Notes: generated from the letters alone by a model not told the origin. DNA of 64,000 bases from Melioribacter sp. (GCA_020723965.1 DYHW01000001.1:482587-546586), one strand, 5' to 3'. Positions 54,208-63,966 are shown, counted from the stretch's first letter. Numbers and translations are program-made.

Positions 54208-54240
54208 CAAAAAACCCTCCACACAGAGGGTTTTTGTTTA
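54208..54240. terminator. Bidirectional terminator between rpmA and mdh
   Basis: AAAAACCCTC (54210-54219) pairs perfectly with GAGGGTTTTT (54226-54235) around a six-base loop. T runs appear on both strands, so it can end both the rplU-rpmA and the converging mdh transcripts. Confidence 0.9.
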
Positions 54241-54256
54241 TTAATTTTACATAGAA

Positions 54257-55222
54257 TCAAAAACCAAGTCTTTCCATATCTGCAATTAAACTTTTAACAG
54301 CATTCACAGAATTATCCAGCGCAGCTTTTTCTTCAGAATCTAGAGCAAATTCAACTACGCGTTCAATGCCGTTAGCTCCAAGCACAGCAGGAACTCCCAC
54401 GTAATATCCTTCAACACCAAATTGACCATTTAAAAATGCGCAGGTAGGAAGTATTCTTTTTTCATCGTAAATAATTGCTTCTGCCATAGCAATAGACGAA
54501 GAAGCGGGAGAATAAAATGCCGAACCTGTTTTAAGTAATTCAACAACTTCACCGCCTGCCATTTTAGTTCTTTTAACCATAGCGGCCATAACTTCTTGTG
54601 CTTTTGCTTTATCGTTATATTTACGCTCTAATAGTTCCATAACCGGAATTCCATTTACATTTGCATAACGAACAATTGGGACCATTGTGTCGCCGTGTCC
54701 CCCGAGAACCATTGCGTTAACATCTTTAACAGAAACGCCAAGTTCCCATGCAATAAAAGTTGAAAAGCGTGAAGAGTCTAGAACTCCGGCTTGTCCCATT
54801 ACTCTATTTGTTGGAAATCCGGAAACCTTTTTGAAAAGTGTTACCATAGCATCGAGCGGGTTTGAAACAACAATTACGATCGAATTAGACGCATACATTT
54901 TTACATTTTCAGCAACGGTGTTCATAATTTTTGCATTTGTAACAAGAAGATCGTCTCTGCTCATGCCGGGTTTGCGTGGTAAACCGGCAGTTACAATAAC
55001 CAAATCAGCTCCTTCAATATCTTTATAATCATTCGTCCCCTTTAATGAAATGTCAAATCCATCTACACGCGAAGCTTCAACGATATCTAAAGATTTTCCC
55101 TGTGGTAAACCTTCGACAACATCAAACAAAACTACATCACCTAATTGTTTGAGAGCGATAAGTTGGGCTAATACGCCGCCAATTTGCCCGCCGCCTATTA
55201 AAGCGATTTTTTTTCTAGCCAT
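54257..55222 (-). CDS. mdh: Malate dehydrogenase
   Basis: It oxidises malate to oxaloacetate. The 321-residue product has the NAD-binding loop [15 protein letters not shown] (about 7-21), the substrate-binding arginines in [13 protein letters not shown] (about 80-92), and the catalytic histidine in [10 protein letters not shown] (about 174-183). This fits the LDH-like MalDH type. The ATG has GGAG upstream, and a TATATTTTG element (minus strand, 55268-55260) lies about 35 bases before it. It ends at the shared terminator. Confidence 0.96.
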   Translation of the reverse strand: MARKKIALIGGGQIGGVLAQLIALKQLGDVVLFDVVEGLPQGKSLDIVEASRVDGFDISLKGTNDYKDIEGADLVIVTAGLPRKPGMSRDDLLVTNAKIMNTVAENVKMYASNSIVIVVSNPLDAMVTLFKKVSGFPTNRVMGQAGVLDSSRFSTFIAWELGVSVKDVNAMVLGGHGDTMVPIVRYANVNGIPVMELLERKYNDKAKAQEVMAAMVKRTKMAGGEVVELLKTGSAFYSPASSSIAMAEAIIYDEKRILPTCAFLNGQFGVEGYYVGVPAVLGANGIERVVEFALDSEEKAALDNSVNAVKSLIADMERLGF

Positions 55223-55316
55223 TTTTTTTCTCCAATTTTTTTTAGTGAAGATTTTCGTTCAAAATATAAGAAGATTGTATTCATTTTCATAGAAGAAGAA
55301 ACAAAGAATAGAAAAA

Positions 55317-55730
55317 TTAAACAAGACTAATTTCGAGAATTGTTTCTGTGCCATCGGGAGTAAAATTGTAGCGCAAATCATCGAGAAAATTCCTCATTAT
55401 ATGAATTCCTCTGCCGCTTTCTTTGAAAATATTTTCTTGTTTTGTGGGGTCCGGCACAGTCTTTAGGTCGAATCCTTTCCCTTCATCTTTAAGTATAATT
55501 ATCAACTTTTGCTTTTCGATTTTGACGATGATGCGAATTTTTTTTGTCTTGTCTAATTTATTACCGTGAACAATGCTGTTAGAAACAGCTTCAGAAAATG
55601 AAAGAGCAAGGTTGTTCAATTTATCTTTGCTAAGGGCTGCTTTATTAGCAACTTCAATAATAAACTCTTCTAACTCTGGCAATAGATCGGGGTCGCTCGG
55701 AACTTCTTTCAGAAATATTTTTTCTTGCAA
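55317..55730 (-). CDS. RsbW-like serine-protein kinase / anti-sigma ATPase
   Basis: The 137-residue product is a lone GHKL ATPase of the HATPase_c_2 type: N box LSFSEAVSNSIVHGNKLD (about 43-60), G1 LKDEGKGFDL, and G2 GRGIHIMRNFLD. Such proteins bind and inhibit a sigma factor, or phosphorylate an anti-anti-sigma (STAS) partner. No STAS gene or alternative sigma factor is beside it. The start is TTG with GGGAG upstream. Confidence 0.85.
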   Translation of the reverse strand: MQEKIFLKEVPSDPDLLPELEEFIIEVANKAALSKDKLNNLALSFSEAVSNSIVHGNKLDKTKKIRIIVKIEKQKLIIILKDEGKGFDLKTVPDPTKQENIFKESGRGIHIMRNFLDDLRYNFTPDGTETILEISLV

Positions 55731-55812
55731 CTTCTCTCCCTGGTTATATCATTTGAAAGGAAAAATAAAACTACTTATTCAATCAATCAACTTTCCTTAA
55801 AAGGACGGTTTT

Positions 55813-57720
55813 CTAAAAACTGTAATTCAATCTAACGCTAAGATTAACCATCTCGCGTTTCAAATTATTTTCCGCATTTATAAATTCGTACCAGCCAACC
55901 GCCCTGAGAGTGATCTTCTCATCAACAACATAATTTATTTCTGCAAGGGGGCCAATACTGCTGTACTCTGAAACTTTGATTTTTTCTTTTCCACCTTTAT
56001 AATTAAATGTAGAAATTGAAAAATAACGCAATCCTAAACCGAATTGAATTCCAAAATAATTATATAAGAACTTAGGTTCACCAAATATTTCACTTAGGTA
56101 TCTCAGCGGTTTACTTGAAAAGGAGGACCATTTGAAGTCTCCCTGTTCTGATATTTTAGTGTAGCCGCTAAAAAAAAGGCGAAATGATCTGCTGAATATG
56201 TAATTGGTAGAATCGCGAAAAGCTAATTGTCGGAAAGAATAGCTTCTGAAGTTCGGATTTAACTCTTCGTAGTCGAACACAGTGTAGTTAGCCGAAACTT
56301 CGGCAGAGTTTGAAGAAGTTAGGTTCCCGGCAGAGAAAATTCCGCCCGATGAAAATTTCACTGTTCTTTTTATATTATTGTTAGCGCTTCGCTCTGCTAA
56401 AATGTAAACTATCTTATTTAAGCTCCCTTCAAAATTTACAAACGTTTTGAAGAAGGGATTAAATTTGTGCTCGTAAAGTAAGCGGGCAATCGAAAGCAGT
56501 TCATCGCGATCATCAAAATTCGATTGGCTTGGCGTATTGTAGATAAGCTTTCTGTGGAAAAAACTAAAAATAATTTTGCTTCTGTCCGAAATATTTGTTT
56601 GTCCCAACAGAGTAATGTTCGACAGTTGAGATGAATTGTTCTTCTGTTCTTCTAATGTCTTTCTCTCTTCAAAAGCAATTTCGCTCATACTTTCAAGTTT
56701 AGCGGGCTGATGTTTTTCATCCCTTTCCGAAAAAGAAAAACGAAATGAGATGTTAATGTTCTGGGCTATATATTCCGCAATAGAAGAAAACTCAAGCCGG
56801 AATTCTTCAATTTTTGTATCGAAAGAAGAAGCAGTTGCAGCAGACAACAAAACATAGCGAGTATTTCTATCTATATTTCGCCATGCAACTTTTCCCAGCA
56901 GATCAAATGAAAAGGGAGAAACCGATGGAATAAGTTTGATCCTGTCTTGAATGAAAAAATTAGATTCCGTTCTGCTTTGAATATTGTTTTCAATGTTAAA
57001 TGTAGTGCGGGTAAGAGGGTCTGCAGCCAGATAAAGATCGCGGCGTTGCTGCCAATAGTTAACAGAAACAGTATTCGTAAAATTTTTTTCGAATGTATTT
57101 TTTAAATCAAAATTGAAAACACGTAAAGTATTTTTACGCGGTAGAATATCTTCGTTTTGGTATTTGAGCAGTGAGGTGATTTCGAAATCGCCAAACTCGT
57201 ATTTATCTATGTTCGCTTCTGTGCCGTAAACAATGCCGCGGTCTTTGATCCCAATTTGATTGTTCTGTGAAAAACCGCCGAAAGGAGTAATCTCAATTTT
57301 TTCTGCGGGACTATATTTTATAAACAGTAAAGCTGAAAGGAGAGAAGCATGGTTCAACCCAACCTTACGGTCATCTGAATAAATATTATTGCTGAAGTGT
57401 AATCCTAATCTGAACCGGTCGCTGATCTTATACTGCCCGAGCGCTGAAAGATATTGTTCGTCTCTTATATTTCTTACAGCAGTTTTAGTAATGGTAGAGT
57501 AGAAATTTTCTTTAATTCCGAAAAAAATATTTTCTGTTGAATAAAAATGTTTTAGAAGTGCGTTAAAATTGTATGTGTTAAGTTGTTTTTCGAATGAATT
57601 TGTTAATAGACTCGTTCTGTAGCCGTGCAAAGAAAAAAACAGACTATCTTTTCCTAATTGAGCGTAGATTTGGGCGCTTAAGAAAACAAAAAATAACAAT
57701 ATGGATTTCTTATTGATCAT
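55813..57720 (-). CDS. Large outer-membrane beta-barrel-like protein, unknown function
   Basis: The 635-residue product has a signal peptide (MINKKSILLFFVFLSAQIYAQ, wholly hydrophobic) and a long series of alternating strands with aromatic residues, ending in a Phe (VNLSVRLNYSF), as expected for an outer-membrane barrel signal. No cork, TonB box or TPR is evident. Its ATG overlaps the stop of the fibronectin-type lipoprotein gene (ATGA), so the two are coupled and probably work together on the cell surface. Confidence 0.75.
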   Translation of the reverse strand: MINKKSILLFFVFLSAQIYAQLGKDSLFFSLHGYRTSLLTNSFEKQLNTYNFNALLKHFYSTENIFFGIKENFYSTITKTAVRNIRDEQYLSALGQYKISDRFRLGLHFSNNIYSDDRKVGLNHASLLSALLFIKYSPAEKIEITPFGGFSQNNQIGIKDRGIVYGTEANIDKYEFGDFEITSLLKYQNEDILPRKNTLRVFNFDLKNTFEKNFTNTVSVNYWQQRRDLYLAADPLTRTTFNIENNIQSRTESNFFIQDRIKLIPSVSPFSFDLLGKVAWRNIDRNTRYVLLSAATASSFDTKIEEFRLEFSSIAEYIAQNINISFRFSFSERDEKHQPAKLESMSEIAFEERKTLEEQKNNSSQLSNITLLGQTNISDRSKIIFSFFHRKLIYNTPSQSNFDDRDELLSIARLLYEHKFNPFFKTFVNFEGSLNKIVYILAERSANNNIKRTVKFSSGGIFSAGNLTSSNSAEVSANYTVFDYEELNPNFRSYSFRQLAFRDSTNYIFSRSFRLFFSGYTKISEQGDFKWSSFSSKPLRYLSEIFGEPKFLYNYFGIQFGLGLRYFSISTFNYKGGKEKIKVSEYSSIGPLAEINYVVDEKITLRAVGWYEFINAENNLKREMVNLSVRLNYSF

Positions 57721-58703
57721 CTGGGAATAAAAGTGAAAGAAAATAGTTCGCTAATACTGTTCGGGTCAGTCCCGCTTTTAGTGTAAGTAAAAACGCGCCA
57801 CCAGTAAGTTTTATATTGCTCAAGATACAAACCCGCGGCGTCAATTTTTATCTCTTGGTCTGTTAGATTTGAAGTGAAATCAATTTCTTTTATAGTTCCA
57901 TAAAATTCATTTGCTTGAATAACTAATTTATATCGTGCCGGGCGAGATACAGTCTTAAACCTGAATTCAGTTAATGTTCTTAATGAAGAATTATTAGAAG
58001 GAAAAATTAAGAGGGGCAAATTCAGAATAGCATCGTTAACTTCTTGTGTAGATAAACTTTTCAATCCGCCCTTATCAACAGCTTTGATTTTGTAATAGTA
58101 GTCGGTAAGAAGCTGCACTCCTTTTTTATCGAAATAAAAAGTCTTTGTGGTAAAATCTAGATAGTGTAGAGAATCAGTTTCGAAGTTTGGTATTTTACTT
58201 CTGTAGATCTCGTACCCTTTAATATCGGTATCTGAAGAAGGAGACCAATACAAATTGATACTCGTATTGTTTACCCAATTTCTTGCGTTAATATTCAACT
58301 TTACTGGGCGAAGCGGAGGATATAAATTTTTAGGAGTAGCCGAAACATAATCGGATTTAGGACTTTCGCGCTTCAATTTATCTATTGCGCTAATTCTGTA
58401 ATAGTAAGTTGTATCGTATTCGAGCGAGTCATCTATAAAGAATGTGTTCCGTGTAAAATTAAGTAAAACAAATCGGTTCGGCTTGTTAATGCTTCTATAA
58501 ATATTGTAACCTATAAGATCATATTCGCTGTTTGGTCTCCATTCAATACCTATCTGTCCATCGCGTGCGGCATAAACCCTTAAACCGCTTGGAGCTGCTG
58601 GGGGCAGACTGTCATCAATTGGTTCTGTAATTCTGCTTTGCCGGCATCCTAAAATAAAAGTTAAAATAACCGAAGCGAGCAGAAAATTATAATGTAACTG
58701 CAT
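57717..58703 (-). CDS. Lipoprotein with fibronectin type III-like repeats
   Basis: The 328-residue product has a lipoprotein signal (FILGC with Cys20) and two FN3-like domains: about 35-122 (PPAAPSGLRVYAARDGQIGI, TTYYYRISAIDK) and about 128-220 (NLYWSPSSDTDIKGYEIYRS, TDYYYKIKAVDKGG). A third, less clear domain follows (about 232-325). Such domains bind proteins or glycans at the surface. It overlaps the beta-CASP gene upstream by 17 bases and the barrel gene downstream by four. Confidence 0.82.
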   Translation of the reverse strand: MQLHYNFLLASVILTFILGCRQSRITEPIDDSLPPAAPSGLRVYAARDGQIGIEWRPNSEYDLIGYNIYRSINKPNRFVLLNFTRNTFFIDDSLEYDTTYYYRISAIDKLKRESPKSDYVSATPKNLYPPLRPVKLNINARNWVNNTSINLYWSPSSDTDIKGYEIYRSKIPNFETDSLHYLDFTTKTFYFDKKGVQLLTDYYYKIKAVDKGGLKSLSTQEVNDAILNLPLLIFPSNNSSLRTLTEFRFKTVSRPARYKLVIQANEFYGTIKEIDFTSNLTDQEIKIDAAGLYLEQYKTYWWRVFTYTKSGTDPNSISELFSFTFIPR

Positions 58704-60084
58704 AACCGCGCTTTGGAATAGTTATATTTTTGAAGCCGATCGATTCGAGCGAAGTTTTATAAATTTCTTGCTGGTTCAGTTCGCCGTGAACAAGAAAAAT
58801 ATTTTGCATTCTGCTCTTATCAAATTTTTTACTGTATGCTAAAAGCTCGTTTGCATCTGCATGCGCACTAAAAGATTGCATAACTATAACTTCTGCTTTC
58901 ACATCATATTGATCGCCAAAAATGCTTACACGTTTTTCTCCGTCTATCAGTTTTCTTGCAAGTGTGTGTTCTGCGGCATAACCAACCATTAGAATAATGT
59001 TCTTACTTTCGCCAATATTATTTGCGAGATGATGAAGTATTCTGCCCGCTTCGCACATACCTGAGCTTGAAATAATTATACATGGTCCTTCAACCGAATT
59101 TAGTTTTTTGGAGTCTTCTACACTTGTAATATAAGTTAACTTGTTGAAACCAAAAGGGTCTTTATGTTTTATTATGAATTGGCTTGTTTCAATATCAAAA
59201 CATTCTGGGTGAAGCTGGAAAACATGAGTTGCGTTAACAGCAAGAGGGCTATCAACGTAAACTGGAATTCTTTCGGCTTTATTGTTCTCAAAAATTTTAT
59301 GAAGCGTGTAAACTACCTCTTGGGTTCTCCCAACGCTGAAAGCAGGTATTATAATTTTTGCTCTTTGTCTGACAGCTTTTCGAACAACATCAGCTAATTT
59401 GTCTTCAGAGTCCAGTGCGGTTTCGTGAGTTCTGCCTCCGTAAGTGCTCTCACAAATAAAAAAATCTACATCCGGAATATTTTCCGGATCTTTTAGTATT
59501 GGAAGATTCGGTCTACCAAGATCGCCTGAAAAACCTAATGTAATTGTTCTGCCATTTTCATTGATAGAAAGATGAACAATTGCCGAACCCAGAATGTGCC
59601 CAGCATTGTAAAAAGTAAGTGTTATACCTTCGGCAATTTCATATTCGTGGTGATAATTCAATCCCACAAATTGAGTTAATGCTTTAACTGCATCTTCCTG
59701 AAGATAGAGAGGTTCAAAAAGATTTTTCCCTTCTTTTTTCCTTTTCTTGTTAACAAATTCAACGTCTTTCTCTTGAATGTAAGCACTGTCTTGAAGCATT
59801 ATAGCAGATAAATCCCTAGTAGCAAAAGTAGAAAATATTTTTTCGCTGAATTCTTTTTTGATCAGTGATGGGATGTTGCCTGCGTGGTCTATGTGGGCAT
59901 GAGAGAGGATAACAAAATCAATTTCTGCCGGGTCAAAAAAATCAAAAGTTCGGTTCAGTTCAAATGCTTCTTTTCTTTTACCTTGATATAAACCGCAATC
60001 GAGCAAAAACTTTGCCTGCTTTGTTTTGATATAATGCATTGAACCTGTAACGGTTTGTGCAGCGCCTATAAATTGAATTTCCAT
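58687..60084 (-). CDS. Metallo-beta-lactamase/beta-CASP ribonuclease
   Basis: The 465-residue product has the metallo-beta-lactamase metal motif LSHAHIDHAGNIPSL (about 59-73), GHILGSAIV, FSGDLGR, then the beta-CASP domain (IIPAFSVGRTQEVVYTLHKI; ISSSGMCEAGRI) and the final AHADANELLAY and LVHGELNQQEIY. This fits the CPSF73/YSH1-like RNase group rather than RNase J, which has a different C-terminal domain. There is no N-terminal KH domain. Likely RNA processing or decay. It is the first gene of this minus-strand group. Confidence 0.88.
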   Translation of the reverse strand: MEIQFIGAAQTVTGSMHYIKTKQAKFLLDCGLYQGKRKEAFELNRTFDFFDPAEIDFVILSHAHIDHAGNIPSLIKKEFSEKIFSTFATRDLSAIMLQDSAYIQEKDVEFVNKKRKKEGKNLFEPLYLQEDAVKALTQFVGLNYHHEYEIAEGITLTFYNAGHILGSAIVHLSINENGRTITLGFSGDLGRPNLPILKDPENIPDVDFFICESTYGGRTHETALDSEDKLADVVRKAVRQRAKIIIPAFSVGRTQEVVYTLHKIFENNKAERIPVYVDSPLAVNATHVFQLHPECFDIETSQFIIKHKDPFGFNKLTYITSVEDSKKLNSVEGPCIIISSSGMCEAGRILHHLANNIGESKNIILMVGYAAEHTLARKLIDGEKRVSIFGDQYDVKAEVIVMQSFSAHADANELLAYSKKFDKSRMQNIFLVHGELNQQEIYKTSLESIGFKNITIPKRGYAVTL

Positions 60085-60180
60085 TTTGCCTGTTTTTTTT
60101 AAAGTAAACTATTCAAAGTTATGGTTAGATTCAACGAAGTGATTTGGGCTGGAGAAGATTAGAATAATTTAATAACCTAC

Positions 60181-61236
60181 TTATGAGCGGATTATTTTGT
60201 AATTCTTATAACCAAGATAGATCTCTTTAGCCGCAGTTTTAACAACTGTAGCTATAGGCACGGCAAGGATCATTCCTAATATGCCAAGCAATTGGCTGCC
60301 TACAATTATTAGGATTATAATCATCAGCGGATGCATATCGGTGCTTTTTGAAAAAACATTTGGCTGTATAAATCCATTATCTAAAGTGTAAACAAACGTG
60401 AACATCAAAACAATGCTTGGAAGCATCGAAAAATTTCCGAACTGTATAAGTGAAATAATTATTGCCGGTATTCCCCCGATAATAGGTCCAAAGTAAGGAA
60501 TAAGATGCCCTATTCCAGCAACAAAACCGATTGAAACAGCGTTGTCGATTCCTAAAATCCACAAACCTATTCCGCTTAATAAGCCAACAAATAATGCATC
60601 AAGCAGCCAGCCCCGCACAAACCGTCCAAGTTGAATGCCGATTGAATTCAATACGGAATAAGAAACTTCGAAATATTTATTCGGCATAATGTTTATTATA
60701 CCACGCAGTAACCGCTGGTTATCCTTCAATAAAAAGAAAGCCATAAAAGGTACGATAACAAGAATTGCTATTATAGAAACAATGCTGAAAACGATGTTGC
60801 TGATGTTGTTTACCCCATCAAGAATCATGTTTTGAAAAACAGTTGTGAATTTTTGAACAATGTCTATATTTTGTAAAAATGGGAAAGCAGAGATTATAGA
60901 TTTCTCAAAATGACGGATCAGCAACTGCAAATTTTCTTCAGTTAGTTTATCAGTAAGATTATTTAACTGAGAAATTACCTTTGGGACAAAAAAGGAAATG
61001 CCCCATGTTATTAACAAGCCTGCCAAGAGAAAAACTATTAACACAGAAAGCATTCTGTTAAAACCCCTTTTTTCTAAAAAATCAACAATTGGATTGAAGA
61101 TGAAAGAGATCAAAATTGCAATGGCAAGCATTGCAAGAATGTCTGAAAATAAATATGAAACAAAAACAAAAATGCCGGTCAATAAGAAGATGAGCCCGAT
61201 AGTTTTGATTTTACTTTTTTGTTCGTAGTAAAGCAT
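60181..61236 (-). CDS. AI-2E-family membrane transporter
   Basis: The 351-residue product has about eight membrane helices and the family's conserved motif in GIGHLIPYFGPIIGGIPAIII (about 240-260). Members include a transporter first linked to AI-2 export and others acting as sodium/proton antiporters; the substrate is unknown here. It stands alone 96 bases upstream of the beta-CASP gene on the minus strand. Confidence 0.87.
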   Translation of the reverse strand: MLYYEQKSKIKTIGLIFLLTGIFVFVSYLFSDILAMLAIAILISFIFNPIVDFLEKRGFNRMLSVLIVFLLAGLLITWGISFFVPKVISQLNNLTDKLTEENLQLLIRHFEKSIISAFPFLQNIDIVQKFTTVFQNMILDGVNNISNIVFSIVSIIAILVIVPFMAFFLLKDNQRLLRGIINIMPNKYFEVSYSVLNSIGIQLGRFVRGWLLDALFVGLLSGIGLWILGIDNAVSIGFVAGIGHLIPYFGPIIGGIPAIIISLIQFGNFSMLPSIVLMFTFVYTLDNGFIQPNVFSKSTDMHPLMIIILIIVGSQLLGILGMILAVPIATVVKTAAKEIYLGYKNYKIIRS

Positions 61237-61388
61237 TGTTATGAATAATTGTTTTTATTTCTACTATAATATTCTTATTTCAGAGCTAAAATTCAATCAA
61301 AAGATATTCATCAAATTTTTGGATTAAGATGGATTTCTAAAATTCCCTATATTTGCAAAGAAAATTGCAATAATTATGGAATAATGTA

Positions 61389-62372
61389 ATGCCTGAAATT
61401 GAAATACTACAACAGATAAGAGAACGAGCGGCTCAAAGAAAAAAAACGATTGTTCTACCAGAATCGCACGATGAAAGAGTTTTACGTGCCGCTGAAATTC
61501 TAACACAAGAAAAAATTGCCGCTGTTATTGCTCTTGGCAATGACGAAAAAATTAGAAACGATGCAAAGAAAAATGGAATTGATCTTCAAGGAATTAGAAT
61601 TATTGACCCCGAGAAGTCTGACCGTTTGAGCGACTTTGCAAATTATTTTTTCAATTTGCGAAAACACAAAGGAGTAACAATTGAACAAGCCCGCGATACC
61701 GTTAAGCGGGATATTTTTTTTGGCGCAATGATGCTGAGTGAAGGAATGGTTGATGGAAGTGTTTCCGGCTCTGTAGCAACAACTGCCGATGTAATGCGCG
61801 CTTCGATCTTTTGTGTTGGAATGAAAGAAGGTATTTCAATTGTCTCCAGTTTCTTTTTAATGGCTTTCCCAAATCAAGTTTACAGTTTTGCCGATTGTGC
61901 TGTAAATCCCAGTCCCGATCCAAGCCAGCTTGCAGACATAGCAATCTCAACAGCGGATAATCATAAAAGACTTACCGGCGAAGAGCCGTACATTGCTATG
62001 CTTTCTTTTTCTACTAAAGGAAGCGCCGAACACGAAATGGTTGATAAGGTTCGCTCTGCTACTAAATTGGTTCAAGAAAAACGACCAGACTTAAACGTAG
62101 ACGGCGAGTTACAGTTTGATGCTGCTATAGTTGATTCCGTTGGGAAGAAAAAAGCCCCGGGCAGCAAAGTAGCAGGACGCGCTAATGTTTTAGTGTTTCC
62201 GGACCTGAATGCTGGAAATATTGGATACAAAATTGCTCAGCGCCTCGGCGGTGCAGAAGCTGTTGGTCCAATAAATCAAGGATTAAAAAAGCCGTTCTTC
62301 GATCTCAGCCGCGGCTGCAGCGTTGATGATATTGTTAATACTGCTGCAATTGCATGTTTAATGGCAGATTAA
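61389..62372 (+). CDS. pta: Phosphate acetyltransferase
   Basis: It converts acetyl-CoA and phosphate to acetyl phosphate. The 327-residue product is the short form, without the N-terminal DRTGG part: KKTIVLPESHDERVLRAAEI, then GMMLSEGMVDGSVSGSVATT-type motif (about 113-132), VDGELQFDAAIVDSVGKKK and ANVLVFPDLNAGNIGYK. A neighbouring acetate kinase (ackA) is absent. A TATATTTG motif lies about 35 bases before the ATG. Confidence 0.94.
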   Translation: MPEIEILQQIRERAAQRKKTIVLPESHDERVLRAAEILTQEKIAAVIALGNDEKIRNDAKKNGIDLQGIRIIDPEKSDRLSDFANYFFNLRKHKGVTIEQARDTVKRDIFFGAMMLSEGMVDGSVSGSVATTADVMRASIFCVGMKEGISIVSSFFLMAFPNQVYSFADCAVNPSPDPSQLADIAISTADNHKRLTGEEPYIAMLSFSTKGSAEHEMVDKVRSATKLVQEKRPDLNVDGELQFDAAIVDSVGKKKAPGSKVAGRANVLVFPDLNAGNIGYKIAQRLGGAEAVGPINQGLKKPFFDLSRGCSVDDIVNTAAIACLMAD

Positions 62373-62811
62373 AGTTTGCTCTTCTTCAACTTCTTTATCT
62401 TAGAGAGATAATGCAGACTTGAATAAAAATCAAAAAGAACTTGACTATCAAATAATTTTTTTGCAAAATATTATTAGAAATGAGCTTTATAGTTCATTCG
62501 TAAATTTGTTTTAACGCCGTTCAATGAAAATCGTTCAAAGTATTTTTTATTAAAGAGAAACATTTAGTTCTGCCTTTGAGTCGTTCTCTTTTTTAAGAAA
62601 TAATATAGATTCCTTTTACAGCCTGTATATACGCCAAGATTACTTCTATTGCTATGACTTTACAAGAGTTAATCTAAATATAGATTCATAATTACGTAAT
62701 CTTATATGGCTGCTAACATTCTACAGAACTGTCCTGCCCAAAGGGATCTGTTTTACTGCAATCCCGCCTTTATTATTTATCGTAAAAACAAAATGAATAG
62801 GCGAGTTCATT
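62373..62811 (+). other. Intergenic region, 439 bases, with a hairpin and palindromes
   Basis: No gene is visible. AAAGAGAA (62552-62559) pairs with TTCTCTTT (62584-62591), followed by TTT; this may be a weak terminator. AATCTA-AATA-TAGATT (62671-62686) and ATTACGTAAT (62691-62700) are neighbouring perfect palindromes 110-140 bases before the iron-sulfur gene, in a position where an operator could lie. Confidence 0.5.
62671..62700. promoter_or_regulatory. Two adjacent palindromes upstream of the iron-sulfur membrane gene
   Basis: AATCTA (62671-62676) and TAGATT (62681-62686) form a perfect inverted repeat around AATA; four bases on, ATTACGTAAT is a perfect 10-bp palindrome. They could be regulator sites for the QmoC/HdrC-like gene. 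No regulator is known from the window; chance is possible in AT-rich DNA. Confidence 0.25.
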
Positions 62812-63966
62812 ATGAAATATAGAACCGATCCTAACTTATTGTCTGAAGTTCGTAAGTATGGCAATTTCGACACCAACGCCTGCCTTCAATGCGGAAGTTG
62901 TACAGTTTCGTGTGAGCTTACAAATAACTTAGATTCATTCCCGCGTAAAACACTTCGATATACATTGATAGGTTTGCGGGAACAATTAAAAAACAGATTG
63001 GACCCTTGGTTGTGTTACTATTGCGGCGATTGCTCTAAAACCTGCCCGCGGCAAACAGAACCCGGAGAAGCAATGATGACTCTCCGCCGCTTTCTAACAG
63101 CGCAATATGATTGGACAGGTCTTTCCGCAAAAATTTATAAATCAAAATTTTGGGAAATCGGCTCTCTCTTCTTCTTTGGAATAGTCGTTTTGCTTCTTGT
63201 TGTTTATTACCACTTATTTTATGTAGAACTTGAATATGAAACGTTCATTTCAGAGCCGATGCCGATGGAACATATGTTCGGTTTAATAGGAACCTTTACA
63301 ACCATTGTTTTCCTAATTCCACTCTTTTTTTTGCTAACTAACTCTTTACGCATGTATTGGTTTACTATGAGAGACGGCGATAATTTCAAGATACCTTTTC
63401 GCTTATATTTTACAGAAGCTAAAACTTTTTTATTACAAGCTGTTACTCAAAAACGATTTAAAGATTGTGCAGTTAGAAGCCGCTGGATAAAACACTTGCT
63501 TTTAGCCGCCGGCTGCGGTGTGATGGTTTGTATAAAGTTTTTCTTTCTTTCATGGTTCCAGACTGATAATATCTATCCTGTTTATCATCCTCAAAGATGG
63601 CTCGGGTATTTTTCCGCCGGAGCTTTAATCTATACTACGGTTGAGATATTGATAAGCCGAATTAAAAAACGGGAAGAGATACACAAATTTTCCGCTGCGA
63701 GTGATCTGATATTTCCAATTATGTTATTGCTCACTGCCGTAAGCGGGCTTGCTGTTCACGTATTCAGATATTTAGGTTTAGAACTTACTACACATTTTAC
63801 ATACGCAATTCATTTAGCTATTGCTGTTCCGATGTTGATAATTGAAATTCCGTTTGGCAAGTGGAGTCATATGATCTATCGGCCTCTAGCTATTTACTTC
63901 CAAGCGGTTAAAGAAAAAGCATTGCATGTAGAATTAAATAAGGAGCCAGTTTTAGAAAATGTTTGA
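62812..63966 (+). CDS. QmoC/HdrC-like 4Fe-4S membrane protein
   Basis: The 384-residue product has two complete 4Fe-4S motifs, C24-C27-C30-C34 (CLQCGSCTVSC) and C68-C71-C74-C78 (CYYCGDCSKTC), as in HdrC. Five or six membrane helices follow (from about residue 115), with a layout like the quinone-side NarI-type domain. This fusion is typical of QmoC, which links quinones with an HdrA-like flavoprotein. The stop overlaps the ATG of the next gene (63959), so the set continues beyond the window. Confidence 0.85.
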   Translation: MKYRTDPNLLSEVRKYGNFDTNACLQCGSCTVSCELTNNLDSFPRKTLRYTLIGLREQLKNRLDPWLCYYCGDCSKTCPRQTEPGEAMMTLRRFLTAQYDWTGLSAKIYKSKFWEIGSLFFFGIVVLLLVVYYHLFYVELEYETFISEPMPMEHMFGLIGTFTTIVFLIPLFFLLTNSLRMYWFTMRDGDNFKIPFRLYFTEAKTFLLQAVTQKRFKDCAVRSRWIKHLLLAAGCGVMVCIKFFFLSWFQTDNIYPVYHPQRWLGYFSAGALIYTTVEILISRIKKREEIHKFSAASDLIFPIMLLLTAVSGLAVHVFRYLGLELTTHFTYAIHLAIAVPMLIIEIPFGKWSHMIYRPLAIYFQAVKEKALHVELNKEPVLENV

